A stretch of DNA of 64,000 nt, taken from contig JANJXV010000161.1 in NCBI GenBank assembly GCA_024803745.1, positions 880,001 to 944,000 on the forward strand. Reading direction: 5' to 3'. This stretch comes from Megascapheus bottae (taxonomy: Eukaryota; Chordata; Mammalia; Rodentia; Geomyidae). Below are positions 35,880 through 48,344 of this stretch, piece after piece (position 1 is the stretch's first letter; each line of letters starts with the position of its first letter). Both the position numbers and the translations under genes were made by a program. A model generated the notes under the pieces. The model saw nothing but the letters and a program-made list of their open reading frames with translations. It was not told where the DNA came from and made no database searches.

Positions 35880-36902
35880 ATCCAAATATCCTTTCTCCTA
35901 CAAAGAATGAACACTTAACTGTGTCTAATGCTTTTTTTTAATTTCACTAATTCTTCTGTGTTTTTCCCTCTTGCATTTTTTACACATGACAGCAAAGCTA
36001 ATCATCAGGAAAAAAATGATTAGGATACAGAAACCTAATAATATCCTAGTAGATTGACGTCAAAAATATGTGCAAGATGCCCTGTGTGTTTGACCTAGAG
36101 GGAGAGTCCTTGGCTACCAAGCAGTAAGCCTCAGGTTTGATTCCTCATTACCACATACATAGAAAACGCTGCAAGTGGTGCTGTGTCTCGGTGGGACAGC
36201 TAAAGCCTAAAGAAAGCCCAAGAACAATGTTCACACTCTGAGGTCAAGTCCCAAGACTAAGAAAAACAAAAAAAATTCGACAAGGGGCAAAATGCAGGCA
36301 GAGAAGGCACTGTGAAGCAAATGTTTTGTAAAAGATGAGGGCAATATTGACCCTTAAGTTTGGATCTTACCTAAGAAAGGCTCCTTGAGCCTGAGACCAG
36401 ACTGGTAGTTGGGCCTAGTGGAAGACATTGGGATTGGACAAATAAGGTGTGCTGTATACTACATCCACATGTATATTGTGAGATTGGAGGAGAGATTCAA
36501 CCTCCAGTATGTCTTTGGTGAGGTCTTTTGTGAGCAAGGATCTTTGGTCATTGGGCCCTGAAAGGTGACCCAGCCTCCATCACAATGGAACAGAATATGG
36601 ATCCCTGGTAACCAAGCCACTGTAACTAACAACCAGCTCAAGCCAGCTCACTAGGCCTGTGGCTCAGGAGGAGGAAAGATGTTGCTGTGCTGTTGCCAAA
36701 GGTCAGGAAACTCGAGTCTCAGGCATGGAAGTTGTGGATGTCTTACTCGAAGATGTACATGCTAGATCATTGCCAAGCCACAAATCCAGTATAACAGAAC
36801 TTTCTCTAAGAAGAAGGCCAGGAAAATCCAGGACAACCAGATGAGGTAAATTTCTAAGAAGAAATGTATTTGACCCCATCATCCTCCCCACACACTACAA
36901 CT
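35518..36902 (+). repeat. Host segment of array unit 3
   Basis: Near-identical to the other host segments, with SINEs at about 35634-35826 (minus) and 36077-36271 (plus) and the exon-like segment 36570-36846. The CAT run is 11 triplets (35847-35879). Confidence 0.93.
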
Positions 36903-37318
36903 TTCTTTTTTTTCATTTTTTATTGTAATTAGTAAAAGGGTTAGATAATATTTGCCAGATAGAAGGTGCATGAATTCACATACATTGATACCCTTTCACA
37001 TGTCTTGGTACCCATTTCCCTCCAACCCCACACCCCCCACCCGTCTTGGTTTCCCCCCCTTCCCTATCAAATTTCAAATATCCAAATACAAATAAATTCA
37101 ATATATCAGATAACAAAGTGAGATACTATACCAATATGGGATAACCAAGGGAGAGCAAGCGAGATGAGAGACAACATAGTACATTAAGGACAACAATCAT
37201 TCATTATGTGGCTTTTGTGTCAATATCCTGGAGGTCCTTTCAATTAGCTTCACATTATATGTCCTTATATATGGCCTTTTGCTCTATTGCCAATCTCTGC
37301 TAGTAGAGCCCAAGGTTT

Positions 37319-40300
37319 CTACTGATTATGACGAATGAGGGAAACCACTGAGCCTAAGTTCCTTTGAGTCTGGCTTACTTCACTTAATATGATTTGTTCT
37401 AAGTCTTTCCATTTCGTAACAAATGGGGCGATGTCATTCTTTCTGACAGCAGCTTAGAATTCCATAGTGTACAAATACCACAATTTGTTGATCCACTCAT
37501 CAACTGAGGGACATCTGGGTTGGTTCCATATCTTTGCTATGGTGAATAGTGCTGCAATGAACATTGTTGTGCTAGTGGGTTAATATGCCCTTGTTTCTGG
37601 ATTGTTGGGTAAATGCAAAGTAGTGAAATTGCTGGGTCATAGGGGAGTTCTATGTTTAGCCTTTTGAGGCACTGCAACACTGCTTTCCATAGTGGTTGAA
37701 CGAGTTTGCACTCCCACCAACAGTGTAGTAGTGATCCCTCCTTGGCACATCCCCTCCAGCATCTGTTATCATTCGTTTTCCTGATCCTGGCCATTCTAAC
37801 TGGAGTTAGGTGGAATCTTAGACTTGTTTTGATTTGCATTTCTTTTATGACCAGAGATGTTGAGCATTTCTTCATGTGTCTATAGGCCATTTTTGTTTCT
37901 TCTTCAGAGAAGACTCTCTTTAAGTCTTTGGTCCATTTTGTAATGGGATGGGTGTTACTTTGGAGGTTAGTTTTGGAGTGATTCAATTTTTTGAGTTGTT
38001 GATATATTTTAGATATGAGGCCTTGTTCCGTTGTTTGGGTGGTGAAGATCTTCTCCCACTCTGTAGGCTTCCTGATTAGTTTACTAGCTATATCCATTGC
38101 CATACAAAAGCTCTGCAGTTTAATGCAGTCCCACTTATCCAGCCTTTCTCTGATTTGTTGTGATTCTTGGTCCTTATTAAGAAAGTTTCGACCTGTACCA
38201 AGGAGGCCTAGTGTATCTCCTATTCCTTCCTGTAAACTTTTCAGTGTGTCAGCTTTTACCTCCACGTCTTTGATCCATTTGGGGTTAATTCTAGTGCAAG
38301 GGGACAAAGAAGGATCCAACTTTAGTTTTCTGCAGGTGTTTAACCAGTTCTGACAGCACAATTTTTGAAGAGGCTATCTTTCTTCCATTCTATTTTTTTG
38401 GCTCCCTGGTCAAAGATTAGTTGGCCATAGGTCTGTGGTTTAATATCTAGGTCCGCAGTTCTACTCCATTGGACTTCAGGCCTGTTCTTGTGCCAGTACC
38501 AAGCTGTTTTGAGAATTATAGCTCTGTAATAGAGTCTTAAGTTTGGAATTGAAATTCCTCCAACACTGTTCTTTCTGCTAAGAAGTGTTTTTGCTATACG
38601 GGGTCTTTTATTATTCCATATGAAATTTTGAATTGCCTCTTCTATGTCTTTAAAGAATGACATTGGGATGTTGATGGGTATTACATTGAATTTGTAGATA
38701 GCCCTTGGCAAGATTGTCATTTTCACAATGTTGATTCTTCCAATCCAGGAGCACGGGAGGTTTTTCCATTTCCTTAGTTCTGCTTTAATTTCCTTTTTTA
38801 GGGTTTTAAAGTTTTCATCTAAACGGTCCTTTACATTCTTAGTTAAGCTAATTGCTAGGTACTTTATTTTCTTTGAGGCTATTGTGAAAGGATTTTCTTT
38901 CCTGATTATTGCCTCGTTCCTCTCAGTGTCGGCGTAAAGTAAGGCAGTTGATTTGTGAGGGTTGATTTTATGGCCTGCTACCCTTCCAAAGCTTTGAATC
39001 AGCGCAAGGAGCTTGGGAGTAGAGTCTATAGGATTCTTTAAATACAGAATCATGTCATCTGCAAAGAGGGATAGTTTTATTTCCTCTTTCCCTACTTGGA
39101 TCCCCTTTATGCTTGCTTCTTGCCATATTGCACTGCCTAGGAATTCTAGTACTATGTTAAAAAGGAGTGGGGAGAGTGGGCATCCTTGTCTCGTTCCTGA
39201 TTTTAGAGGGAATGGCTTTAGATTTTCACCATTAAATATAATACTAGCAGTGGGTTTCTCATACACAGCCTTTATTACATTGAGAAATGTTCCATGGATT
39301 CCTAGTTTCTCCACATCTTTTTACATAAAGGGGTTTTGGATCTTGTCAAATGCCTTTTCCGCATCTATTGAGACAATCATGTGATTTTATCCCTGCTCCT
39401 GTTGATGTGTTGAATTATATTAATTGATTGTGTATGTTGAACCAGCTTTGCCTCCCTGTGATGAATCCAGTTTGATCATAGTGTACATTTTTTTTGATGA
39501 GTTGTTGTAGACGGTTGGCCAATATTTTGTTGAGAAGTTTTGCATCGAGGTTCATCAAAGAAATGGGTCTATAGATCTCTTTCTTTGATGAATCTCTGTG
39601 TGGTTTGGGGATGAGGGATATGCTGGCTTCACAGAATCAGTTTAGTAAAGAACCTTCATTTTCAATTTCGTTGAAGAGCTTGAGGAGTATTGGTGTGAGC
39701 TCTGCTTTGAAGACCTTATAGAATTCAGCTGTGAATCCATCTGGCCCTGGGCTCTTTTTAAGTGGAAGCTGTCTAATTTCCATTTCTATTTCGGAGCTTG
39801 AAATAGGCCTGTTGAGTTGGGATAGCTCTTCTTGGTTCAGTGTGTGTATGTTAATATTGTCTAGGAATTCATCCATTTCTTGTAGATTCTCAAATTTGTT
39901 GGCGTAAAGTTTTGAGAAGTATTCCCTCATGATATTCTGGATCTTGGTAATTTCTGTCGTGATATTACCATTTTCATCTGCGATTTTGTTTATTTCGATA
40001 TGCTCTCTTCTTTTTTTGGTAAGATTTGCTAAGGGCTTGTCAATTTTGTTAATTCTTTCAAGAACCAACTCCTTGTTTTGTTGATTCTTTCTATAGATTT
40101 TTTATTCCAAATCGTTTAATTCTGCTTTGATTTTAATAATTTGCTTTCTCCTAATGGGTTTAGGGTTGGTTTGTTGCTCTTTTTCCAGGAGGTTAAGGTG
40201 AGATATTAACTAGTTGGTTTGCCATTTTTCCAACTTGCTGTTGTAGGCACTCCACGCTATAAATTGTCCTCTGAGTACTGCCTTTGTTGTGTCCCTAAGG

Positions 40301-41155
40301 AGTTGATATTTGTGTGCTCCTTATTGTTAAATTTCATACACAGTTGGATATCTGTTCTGATCTTTCGATTACCCATTGTTTATGATTCAACAATGTGTGG
40401 TTCAGTCTCCATGAGTTACAGGGTTTTCTTTGGTGGAGATGTTTGTTCAGCTCCAATTTGATGCCTTTATGGTCTGAGAGTGTGCATGGAATAATTTCAG
40501 TGTTTCTGAATCTGTCCAGGTTTGCTTTATGGCCTAAGATGTGGTCTATTTTGGAAAATGTTCCATGTGCTGCTGAGAAAAACGTATATTGTGGTGTTAC
40601 TGGGTGGAATATTCTGCAGATGTCTGTTAGATCTAGTTGGTCTATATAGTGGTTCAGTTCTAAGTTTTCTCTGTTGAGTTTTTGCCTTGTTGATCTGTCC
40701 ATAGGTGAGAGTGGTGTGTTAAACTCACCAACAATCACTGTATTTCGATCTATGTATGGTTTCAGTGTAAGTAAAGTTTGCTTGATGAAGTTTGGAGCTC
40801 CGGGATTGGGTGTGTAAATATTTAGGATTGTTATGTCTTCCGGGAGGAAAGATCCCTTTAGTAGTATGTAGTAACCTTCTTTGTCTTTTCTTACTAATTT
40901 TAGTTTGAAGTCTATTGTATCTGATATGAGGATGGCAACTCTAGCCTGTTTATGGGGGCAGTTACCTTGATAGAGTGTATTCCAACCTCTCACTTTCAAA
41001 AGATGATTGTTTTTGGGTAAGATGTGTCTCTCGAAGTCAGCAGAACGATGGCTCTTGCTTTTTGATCCAACTAGACAACCTATGCCGTTTAATTGGAGAG
41101 TTAATCCATTGATATTGAGAGTTAGGATTGAGAGATATTTATTAGTTCCTACCAT
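37319..41155 (-). pseudogene. ORF2: L1 copy 4 ORF2, broken
   Basis: The endonuclease frame (40334-41155) starts at the ORF2 ATG here because a private one-base loss near 41105 moves the start into the main frame. It keeps GEFNTPLS and KIDHILG, then shifts frame near 40365. The RT N-part (39637-40068) ends at the shared TGA. The RT core (38340-39314) includes FADDMILYL, and the C-terminal part (37537-38361) is frameshifted near 37580 before the conserved end. Confidence 0.92.
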
Positions 41156-41386
41156 TTTTAAAAGCTTTTAGTAGGGCCTGTGTCTTGACAGTTCTTGTGG
41201 TCCTTAGATGGTATGCTGTTTAGGTGCCATTTCTTTCCCTATATTGCATTTATTTTGGTTTTCTATGTATAGAGCATCTTTGAGAATTCTCTGTAGTGTT
41301 GGTTTTGTTTCGACATATTGTTGCAGCTTTTCCCTGGAATGGAATGTTTTTATTTTTCCCTCAGTTATGAATGAGAGCTTAGCTGG

Positions 41387-42387
41387 CTACAGTATTCTTG
41401 GTTGGTAGTTATTTGATATAAGGGCATGACATATATGCTTCCAGTCACTTCGTGCTTGCATGGTCTCTGCTGAGAAATCTGGGGTTATTCTGATTGGTTT
41501 GCCTTTGTAGGTTACTGATCCCTTTTCCCTGGCTGCCTTTAGGATCTTTCCTTTCGTTTCTATTGATCCAGTTCGGATCACAATGTGGCGGTGGGATGTT
41601 CTTTTCTGGTCAGGTCTGTTTGGGGTTCTAAAAGCTTCTCGTATCTGGATGGGCCTGCCCTTCTGGATATTTGGGAAATTCTCTGAGATGATTCCCTGAA
41701 GTATATATCCAATACCATTGACCTCTTTCTCCACGCCCTCCTCAGTACCAACTAGCCTTAAATTAGGCTTCCTAATTGTATCTTGGACCTCCTGAAGCGC
41801 TCTCTCATATTTCCTAGATTTGGATTGACTCATTTTCTGTTCTTTATAATACCTAAATTATCTTCAGCCACGGAAATTCTCTCCTCTGCAATGTCTAACC
41901 TGCTATCAAAGCTATCTACTTTATTTTTCATCTCCCTTGCTTCTAATTGCTCACTTTTGATGCCTTGCATCCCTTGTTTTAGATCATGTATGGATTTCTT
42001 TATCTCCTTGGTTTCCTTTTGAGTGGTTAGCTCAGTAGCTTTATTTTCTTTGGACATTTGCTGGAGTTTGGTCACGTTTTTATTTGTGGATTCTTTGAAT
42101 TCATCCATGTTTCTTTGAAAAACCTTTATTATGGCCTCCTTTATGGCTTCTTCTTTTTCACTTATCACCTTGTTTTTGCTTTGCTCTTGTTCAGGTATGG
42201 CTTCCTCCATTATCTCTTTCTTTATATTTTCACATTTTTCATTAATGATGTTTATCAATTGCATTTGTGTAGCAATTGGAAGACTCTCCTCTAGGTTTGC
42301 CAGTGACTGTTCCATTGTCTGTTTACATTGGGTGGGGGATGTTGTTTCTTGATTTGACATTTTTCTTGAGTTTCTTGTTCTGCCCAT
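41387..42387 (-). pseudogene. ORF1: L1 copy 4 ORF1, broken only by the shared frameshift
   Basis: Both halves are fully open: 185 codons (41830-42387, coiled coil) and 148 codons (41387-41833, RNA-binding part). They overlap as ATGA. This is the best preserved ORF1 of the array. The one-base frame difference between halves is the only clear defect. Confidence 0.9.
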
Positions 42388-42947
42388 TTGAAAATGGGAG
42401 CAAGATTACTACTAAATACGATTATAGTTTTTCAGATATAACCAACCTAGACCTCTGTAGCTGGCAGACACTAGATGTTCACAAGTTTTGATTGGTATTA
42501 TCACTCTTTCTTTTTGTGCACTTACAGACCAGCCTAATACAACCACTGATAAGCGATTTATACCCAAAACAATAAGCCTCTCAATCCAATCTCTATTGTC
42601 TTTAAGTCCCTCTGAGCCTAGAGAATAATTAACCACCTACATATACAATATTGCTCAACAGCCATCAAGTGTAGATCCGTGCAGTATAAGGGTTGAAAGA
42701 CGAGCAGAGGTCCAGATGTAGAAAAAAAGAATGAGAGAGGCCAGGGGAGGTGCAAGAGGATTAACGTAGGAGTGTAAGAATATTGTAGTAATGAAGAAAA
42801 GTTATAGCATAAGGATAACTGACATAAGTTGGTAAGTAGGTAGCATATTTGAGTACAAAGTTTGGAAAGTATTAGAATAAAACTTATGTGTTGCTGCACG
42901 ACTAGCTCTTAGCCCAACCAGTGGCCTCACAGTGGACCATGGGATGG

Positions 42948-44314
42948 ATCTGTTTTTCTTGTCTACGTTGAGGGAAAGGGGTATTTCACAAGATGCAGAA
43001 GCGAAGATTTCAGAAGCAAATGCTGTGAGTGAATTAGCTCATAAAAAGCATTTTTATTTTCTTTTATCTTTCTGCCAGTCTTGGGGCTTGAATTCAGGGC
43101 CTGAGCACTGTCCTCAGGTTTTCTCAAGTCTAGCCCTCTGCCACTTGAGCCACAGTGCCACATCTAGATTTTCTATCTATGTGGTACTGAGCAATCAAAC
43201 CCAGATCTTCATGGATGCTAGGCAAGCACTCTACCACTATGCCAAACTCTCAACCCTGACATAGTAATTATAAAGTCATCATCATCATCATCATATCCAA
43301 ATATCCTTTCTCCTACAAAGAATGAACACTTAACTGTGTCTAATGCTTTTTTTACTTTCACTAATTCTTCTGTGATTTTCCCTCTTGCATTTTTTACACT
43401 TGACAGCAAAGCTAATCATCAGGAAAAAAATGATTAGGATACAGAAACCTAATAATATCCTAGTAGATTGACGTCAAAAATATGTGCAAGATGCCCTGTG
43501 TGTTTGACCTAGTGGTAGAGTACTGGCTACCAAGCAAAAAGACTCAGGTTTGATTCCTCATTACCACATACATAGAAAACGCTGCAAGTGGTGCTGTGGC
43601 TCTGTGGGACAGCTAAAGCCTAAAGAAAGCCCAAGAACAATGTTCACACTCTGAGGTCAAGTCCCAAGTCTAGCAAAAACAAAAAAAATTCGACAAGGGG
43701 CAAAAAGCAGGCAGAGAAGGCACTGTGAAGCAAATGTTTTGTAAAGGATGAGGGCAATATTGACCCTTAAGTCTGCATCTTACCTAAGAAAGGATCCTTG
43801 AGCCTGAGACCAGACTGGTAGTTGGGCCTAGTGGAAGACATTGGGATTGGACAAATAAGGTGTGCTGTTTACTACATCCACATGTATATTGTGATATTGG
43901 AGGAGAGATTCAGCCTCCAGTATGTCTTTGGTGAGGTCTTTTGTGAGCAAGGATCTTTGGTCATTGGGCACTGAAAGGTGACCCTGCCTCCCTCACAATG
44001 GAACAGAATATGGAACCCTGGTAACCAAGCCACTGTAACTAACAACCAGCTCAAGCCAGCTCACTTGGCCTGTGGCTCAGGAGGAAGAAAGATGTTGCTG
44101 TGCTGTTGCCAAGGTCAGGAAACTCGAGTCTCAGGCATGGAAGTTGTGGATGTCTTACTCGAAGATGTACATGCTAGATCATTGCCAAGCCACAAATCCA
44201 GTATAACAGAACTTTCTCTAAGAAGAAGGCCAGGAAAATCCAGGGCAACCAGATGAGGTAAATTTCTAAGAAGAAATGTATTTGACCCCATCATCCTCCA
44301 CACACACTACAACT
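42948..44314 (+). repeat. Host segment of array unit 4
   Basis: SINEs at about 43064-43256 (minus) and 43490-43684 (plus), and the exon-like segment 43978-44258 with a private one-base loss near 44111. The CAT run is 6 triplets (43277-43294), the same as unit 1. Confidence 0.93.
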
Positions 44315-46592
44315 TTCTTTTTTTTCATTTTTTAATTGTAATTAGTAAAAGGGTTAGATGATATTTGCCAGATAGAAGGTGCATTAATTCACATACATTG
44401 ATACCCTTTCACATGTCTTGGTACCCATTTCCCTCCAACCCCACACCCCCCACGCGTCTTGCTTTTCCCCCCTTCCCTATCAAATTTCAAATATCCAAAT
44501 ACAAATAAATTCAATATATAAGATAAAGTGAGATACTATACCAATATGGGATAACCAAGGGACAGCAAACGAGATGAGAGACAACATAGTACATTAAGGA
44601 CAACAATCATTCATTATATGGCTTTTGTGTCAATATCCTGGAGGTCCTTTCAATTAGATTCACATTATGTGGCCTTATATATGGCCTTTTGCTCTATTGA
44701 CAATCTCTGTTAGTAGAGCCCAAGGTTTCTACTGATTATGACGAATGAGGGAAATCACTGAGACTAAGTTCCTTTGAGTCTGGCTTACTTCACTTAATAT
44801 GATTTGTTCTAAGTCTTTCCATTTCCTAACAAATGGGGCGATGTCATTCTTTCTGACAGCAGCATAGAATTCCATTGTGTACAAATACCACAACTTGTTG
44901 ATCCACTCATCAACTGAGGGACATCCTGGTTGGTTCCATATCTTTGCTATGGTGAATAGTGCTGCAATGAACATTGTTGTGCTAGTGGGTTTAGTATGCC
45001 CTTGTTTCTGGATTGTTCGGTAAATGCCAAGTAGTGGAATTGGTGGGCCATAGGGGAGTTGTATGTTTAGCGTTTTGAGGCACTGCCGCAGTGCTTTCCA
45101 TAGTGGTTGAACGAGTTTGCACTCCCATCAACAGTGTAGTACTGATCCCTCCTGGCCACATCGCGTCCAGCATCTGTTGTCATTCATTTTTCTGATCCTG
45201 GCCATTCTAACTGGAGTGAGGTGGAATCTTGGAGTTGTTTTGATTTGCATTCCTTTTATGACCAGAGATGTTGAGCATTTCTTCATGTGTCTATAGGCAA
45301 TTTTGTTTCTTCTTCAGAGAAGACTCTCTTAAGTCTTTGGCCCATTTTTAATGGGATGGGTGTTACTTTGGAGGTTAGTTTTGGAGTGATTCAATTTTTT
45401 GAGTTGTTGATATATTTTAGATATGAGGCCTTTGTCCGTTGTTTGGGTGGTGAAGATCTTCTCCCACTCTGTAGGCTTCCTGATTAGTTTACTAGCTATA
45501 TCCGTTGCCATACAAAAGCTCTGCAGTTTAATGCAGTCCCACTTATCCAGCCTTTCTCTGATTTGTTGTGATTCTTGGTCCTTATTAAGAAAGTTTCGAC
45601 CTGTGCCAAGGAGGCCTAGTGTATCTCCTATTCCTTCCTGTAAACTTTTCAGTGTGTCAGCTTTTACCTCCACGTCTTTGATCCATTTGGAGTTAATTCT
45701 AGTGCAAGGGGACAAAGAAGGATCCAACTTATTTTTCTGCAGGTGTTTAACCAGTTCTGCCAGCACAACTTGTTGAAGATGCTATCTTTCTTCCATTCTA
45801 TTTTTTGGCTCCCTGGTCAAAGATTATGTGGCCATAGGTCTGTGGTTTAATATGTGGGTCCGCATTCTACTGCAATGGACTTCAGGCCTGTTCTTGTGCC
45901 AGTACCAAGCTGTTTTGAGAATTATAGCTCTGTAATAGAGTCTTAAGTTTGGAATTGAAATTCCTCCAGCGCTGTTCTTTCTGCTAAGAAGTATTTTTAC
46001 TATACGGGGTCTTTTATTATTCCATATGAAATTTTGAATTGCCTCTTCTATTTCTTTAAAGAATGACATTGGGATGTTGATGGGTATTACATTGAATTTG
46101 TAGATAGCCCTTGGCAAGATTGTCATTTTCACAATGTTGCTTCTTCCAATCCAGGAGCATGGGAGGTTTTTCCCTTTCGTTAGTTCTGCTTTAATTTCCT
46201 TTTTTAGGGTTTTAAAGTTTTCATCTAAACGGTCCTTTACATTCTTAGTTAAGCTAATTGCTAGGTACTTTATTTTCTTTGAGGCTACTGTGAAAGGAAT
46301 TTCTTTCCTGATTATTGCCTCGTTCCTCTCAGTGTTGGCATAAAGTAAGGTAGTTGATTTGTGAGGGTTCATTTTATGGCCTGTTACCTTTCCAAATCTT
46401 TGAATCAGCTCAAGGAGCTTGGGAGTAGAGTCTATAGGATTCTTTAAATACAGAATCATGTCATTGGCAAAGAGGGATAGTTTTATTTCCTCTTTCCCTA
46501 CTTGGATCCCCTTTATGCTTGCTTCTTGCCTTATTGCACTGCCTAGTAATTCTAGTACTATGTTAAAAAGGAGTGTAGGGAGTGGGCATCCT
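44315..46592 (-). mobile_element. L1: L1 copy 5 (3' part only)
   Basis: It has the 3' UTR (44315-44728), the ORF2 C-terminal domain and part of the RT (44729-46592), cut at the right array boundary. It carries more private indels than the other copies: the C-terminal part is spread over frames at 44729-44974, 45329-45766 and 45824-46459. FADDMILYL reads as LANDMILYL here (CTTTGCCAATGAC), which changes the first catalytic Asp of the RT motif to Asn. Confidence 0.94.
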
Positions 46593-46624
46593 GAATGCTA
46601 CCCCCTAGTACTTTAATGCAAAGC

Positions 46625-46770
46625 TTTGGGCTGTGGCATTTTAAGCACAATTCAACGCTCTGTTTTTTGCTGGTTAATTAGAGGTAAAAATCTTATGGAA
46701 TGTATTGCGTGGCTGATTTTGAACTGGAATCCTCAGTTCTCAGCTTATCTTGAGTAGCTAGGATTACAGT
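46625..46770 (-). mobile_element. Diverged composite SINE fragment
   Basis: It reads gctggttaattagaggtaa, then gatcctcagttctcagc-like sequence (ggaatcctcagttctcagc), then gagtagctaggattacag, just right of the array boundary. Confidence 0.75.
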
Positions 46771-47879
46771 ACTTTTACAACATGTATGCTCATACACATT
46801 GCTTCTGATCCAAACACTCATTGTTCAATTTAACTAACAAGATGTGAGGAACGATGATTGACTGTAATTTACTAGATGGGATTCTAGTGAGTATATATTT
46901 CCACTTCCACTCTGAAGCCAGGGAAATGTTTTTGGTACATGTTTCAACTATCTCCCAAAGAGGAAATAATATGTGAGTACGTTTGTTAGTATTTCAGATA
47001 GGAGATGGACTTTGGTGTTTGGAACCTGTTGGGCAGAGTGTATCAGCTGGGCTGTGATAACAGAGATGATGTTACAGACAGTAATATCTTCATCCCAGAC
47101 AGACTTAATCCAGATCCTTGGATTTCAGGCCTTGAATAGATAGAATTACAAGTGTGAGCTGCCACCACCACCTGGTTCATTTTGGAAACCTTAATTGCTT
47201 CTCATTTGTTCCTTTCCTTTTTTGGAAGATTGATCTAAGCTGGCTGATTGTGCATCACAATGAAGTGATTGGCCTCAGGAATTGCAAATATTTGTTTCAT
47301 CAGCACGGAATGAATGAAGTTGATCTAAACCCAATAGTATTTTCCTTCTGATAAATAGGGAACTTACTTATATCATTTTTCCTTGCCTTTGCTTTCCCAA
47401 AGCAAACAACATGTTTCTTAAAAACTATACTTCATGAGAATATTATAATTAGAAGCTATCTACTGCACACTTCAGAATAGTCCTTGCATTTATAAACTTA
47501 TATTACAATATTAGGTAGAAGAATGGTGACTGTTAGTTTCATAACTACTTCATATGTTTTACTCTTTAAGGCTCATTAAGTCAAGAAGGGATTAAATACA
47601 TTTATATAATAGTAGAACATAGCTCCTGCTGATTTGATGTGTGTGCAGATGATACACAGATTTATTAGGATTACTCAAAAGTTTTCTTCAAATTTTCAGT
47701 AGTAGACTGCTATGCTAACTGGTAGGTGATAGTAATGATGCTGAAATTCTATGAATCAGCTATGAAGCAGAATTTCAGGGGAGAGTATTTGCTAGGGACT
47801 TAATTTCTAAGACGCATATCAAGAATATTGAACTATAACACCAAATGATGGAGGACTCAGCGTCACATTTTGTTGTTTT
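46771..47879. other. Mostly unique DNA with one short SINE fragment
   Basis: A B1-like minus fragment lies at 47098-47175 (agaattacaagtgtgagctgcc). The rest shows no gene, RNA or repeat that I recognise. Confidence 0.5.
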
Positions 47880-48332
47880 ATGCAAGTCCTGGGACTTGAA
47901 CCCAGGGCCTGGGAACTGTCCTTAAAAGTTTTTTTTGCTTCAGGCTAGTGTTCTACCACTTTATCCACAGCTCCACTTCCAGATTTTTGGTAATGAACTG
48001 TAAATCAGAATATCATGCAATTTGTTTGGGCTGGATTCAAACCTGATTCTGTGTAGATAGGATTCCAAGTGTGAGCGCACAGAGCCTGGCTAGTATCATT
48101 CATCATTCAAGTCATGGGACTGCAATTCTGCACCTGGGTCTTGTCACTGAGCTTTTCAGCTCAAGACTACTGCCCTATCCCTTGAGCCATAGGGCCACTT
48201 CTGGGTTTCTGGTGGTTAATTGGAGATAAGAGTCACATGGACTTCAGTGCCCAGGCTGACTTTGAACTGCTATCCTTGGATCCCAGCCTCTTGAGTAGCT
48301 ACATTTACAAGTGTGAGCCACCATACCCAGCT
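47880..48332 (-). mobile_element. Two composite B1-like/ID SINEs in tandem
   Basis: 47880-48090 (cctgggacttgaacccagggcctggg ... gtgtgagcgcacagagcctggc) and 48108-48332 (gcacctgggtcttgtcactgagc ... gtgagccaccatacccagc), same orientation, separated by about 17 bp. Confidence 0.9.
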
Positions 48333-48344
48333 AAATTATTTTTT

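Larger units (their letters stand above)
36903..42947 (-). mobile_element. L1: L1 copy 4, complete length (about 6.05 kb)
   Basis: Leader 42388-42947, ORF1 41387-42387, ORF2 37319-41155, 3' UTR 36903-37318. Shared defects are as in copies 2 and 3. The ORF2 end is the most decayed of the complete copies. Confidence 0.96.
18509..46592. repeat. Tandem array of about 3.8 units of 7.43 kb (L1 plus host segment)
   Basis: Equivalent landmarks recur at regular steps: the downstream ORF1 start at 19534, 26951, 34402 and 41833 (steps 7417, 7451, 7431), and the L1 3' end/host junction at about 22018, 29465, 36903 and 44315. Units are head to tail and near-identical, including all of the host part. Each unit is a 1.37-1.40 kb host segment followed by a minus-strand L1 of about 6.05 kb. 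The array begins inside L1 (ORF2 endonuclease part) at 18509 and ends inside L1 (reverse-transcriptase part) at 46592. Retrotransposition cannot make this. Tandem duplication or amplification of a single locus is required. Confidence 0.96.

Noticed and set aside
18509..46592. CRISPR or bacterial-type repeat array
   Set aside because: The repeats are 7.4 kb units with L1 coding sequence in a rodent-like genome. There are no short repeats with spacers.
18509..46592. Independent L1 insertions at a hotspot
   Set aside because: Each L1 is joined to the same host segment at the same junctions, and all share the same inactivating changes, so independent insertion is excluded.
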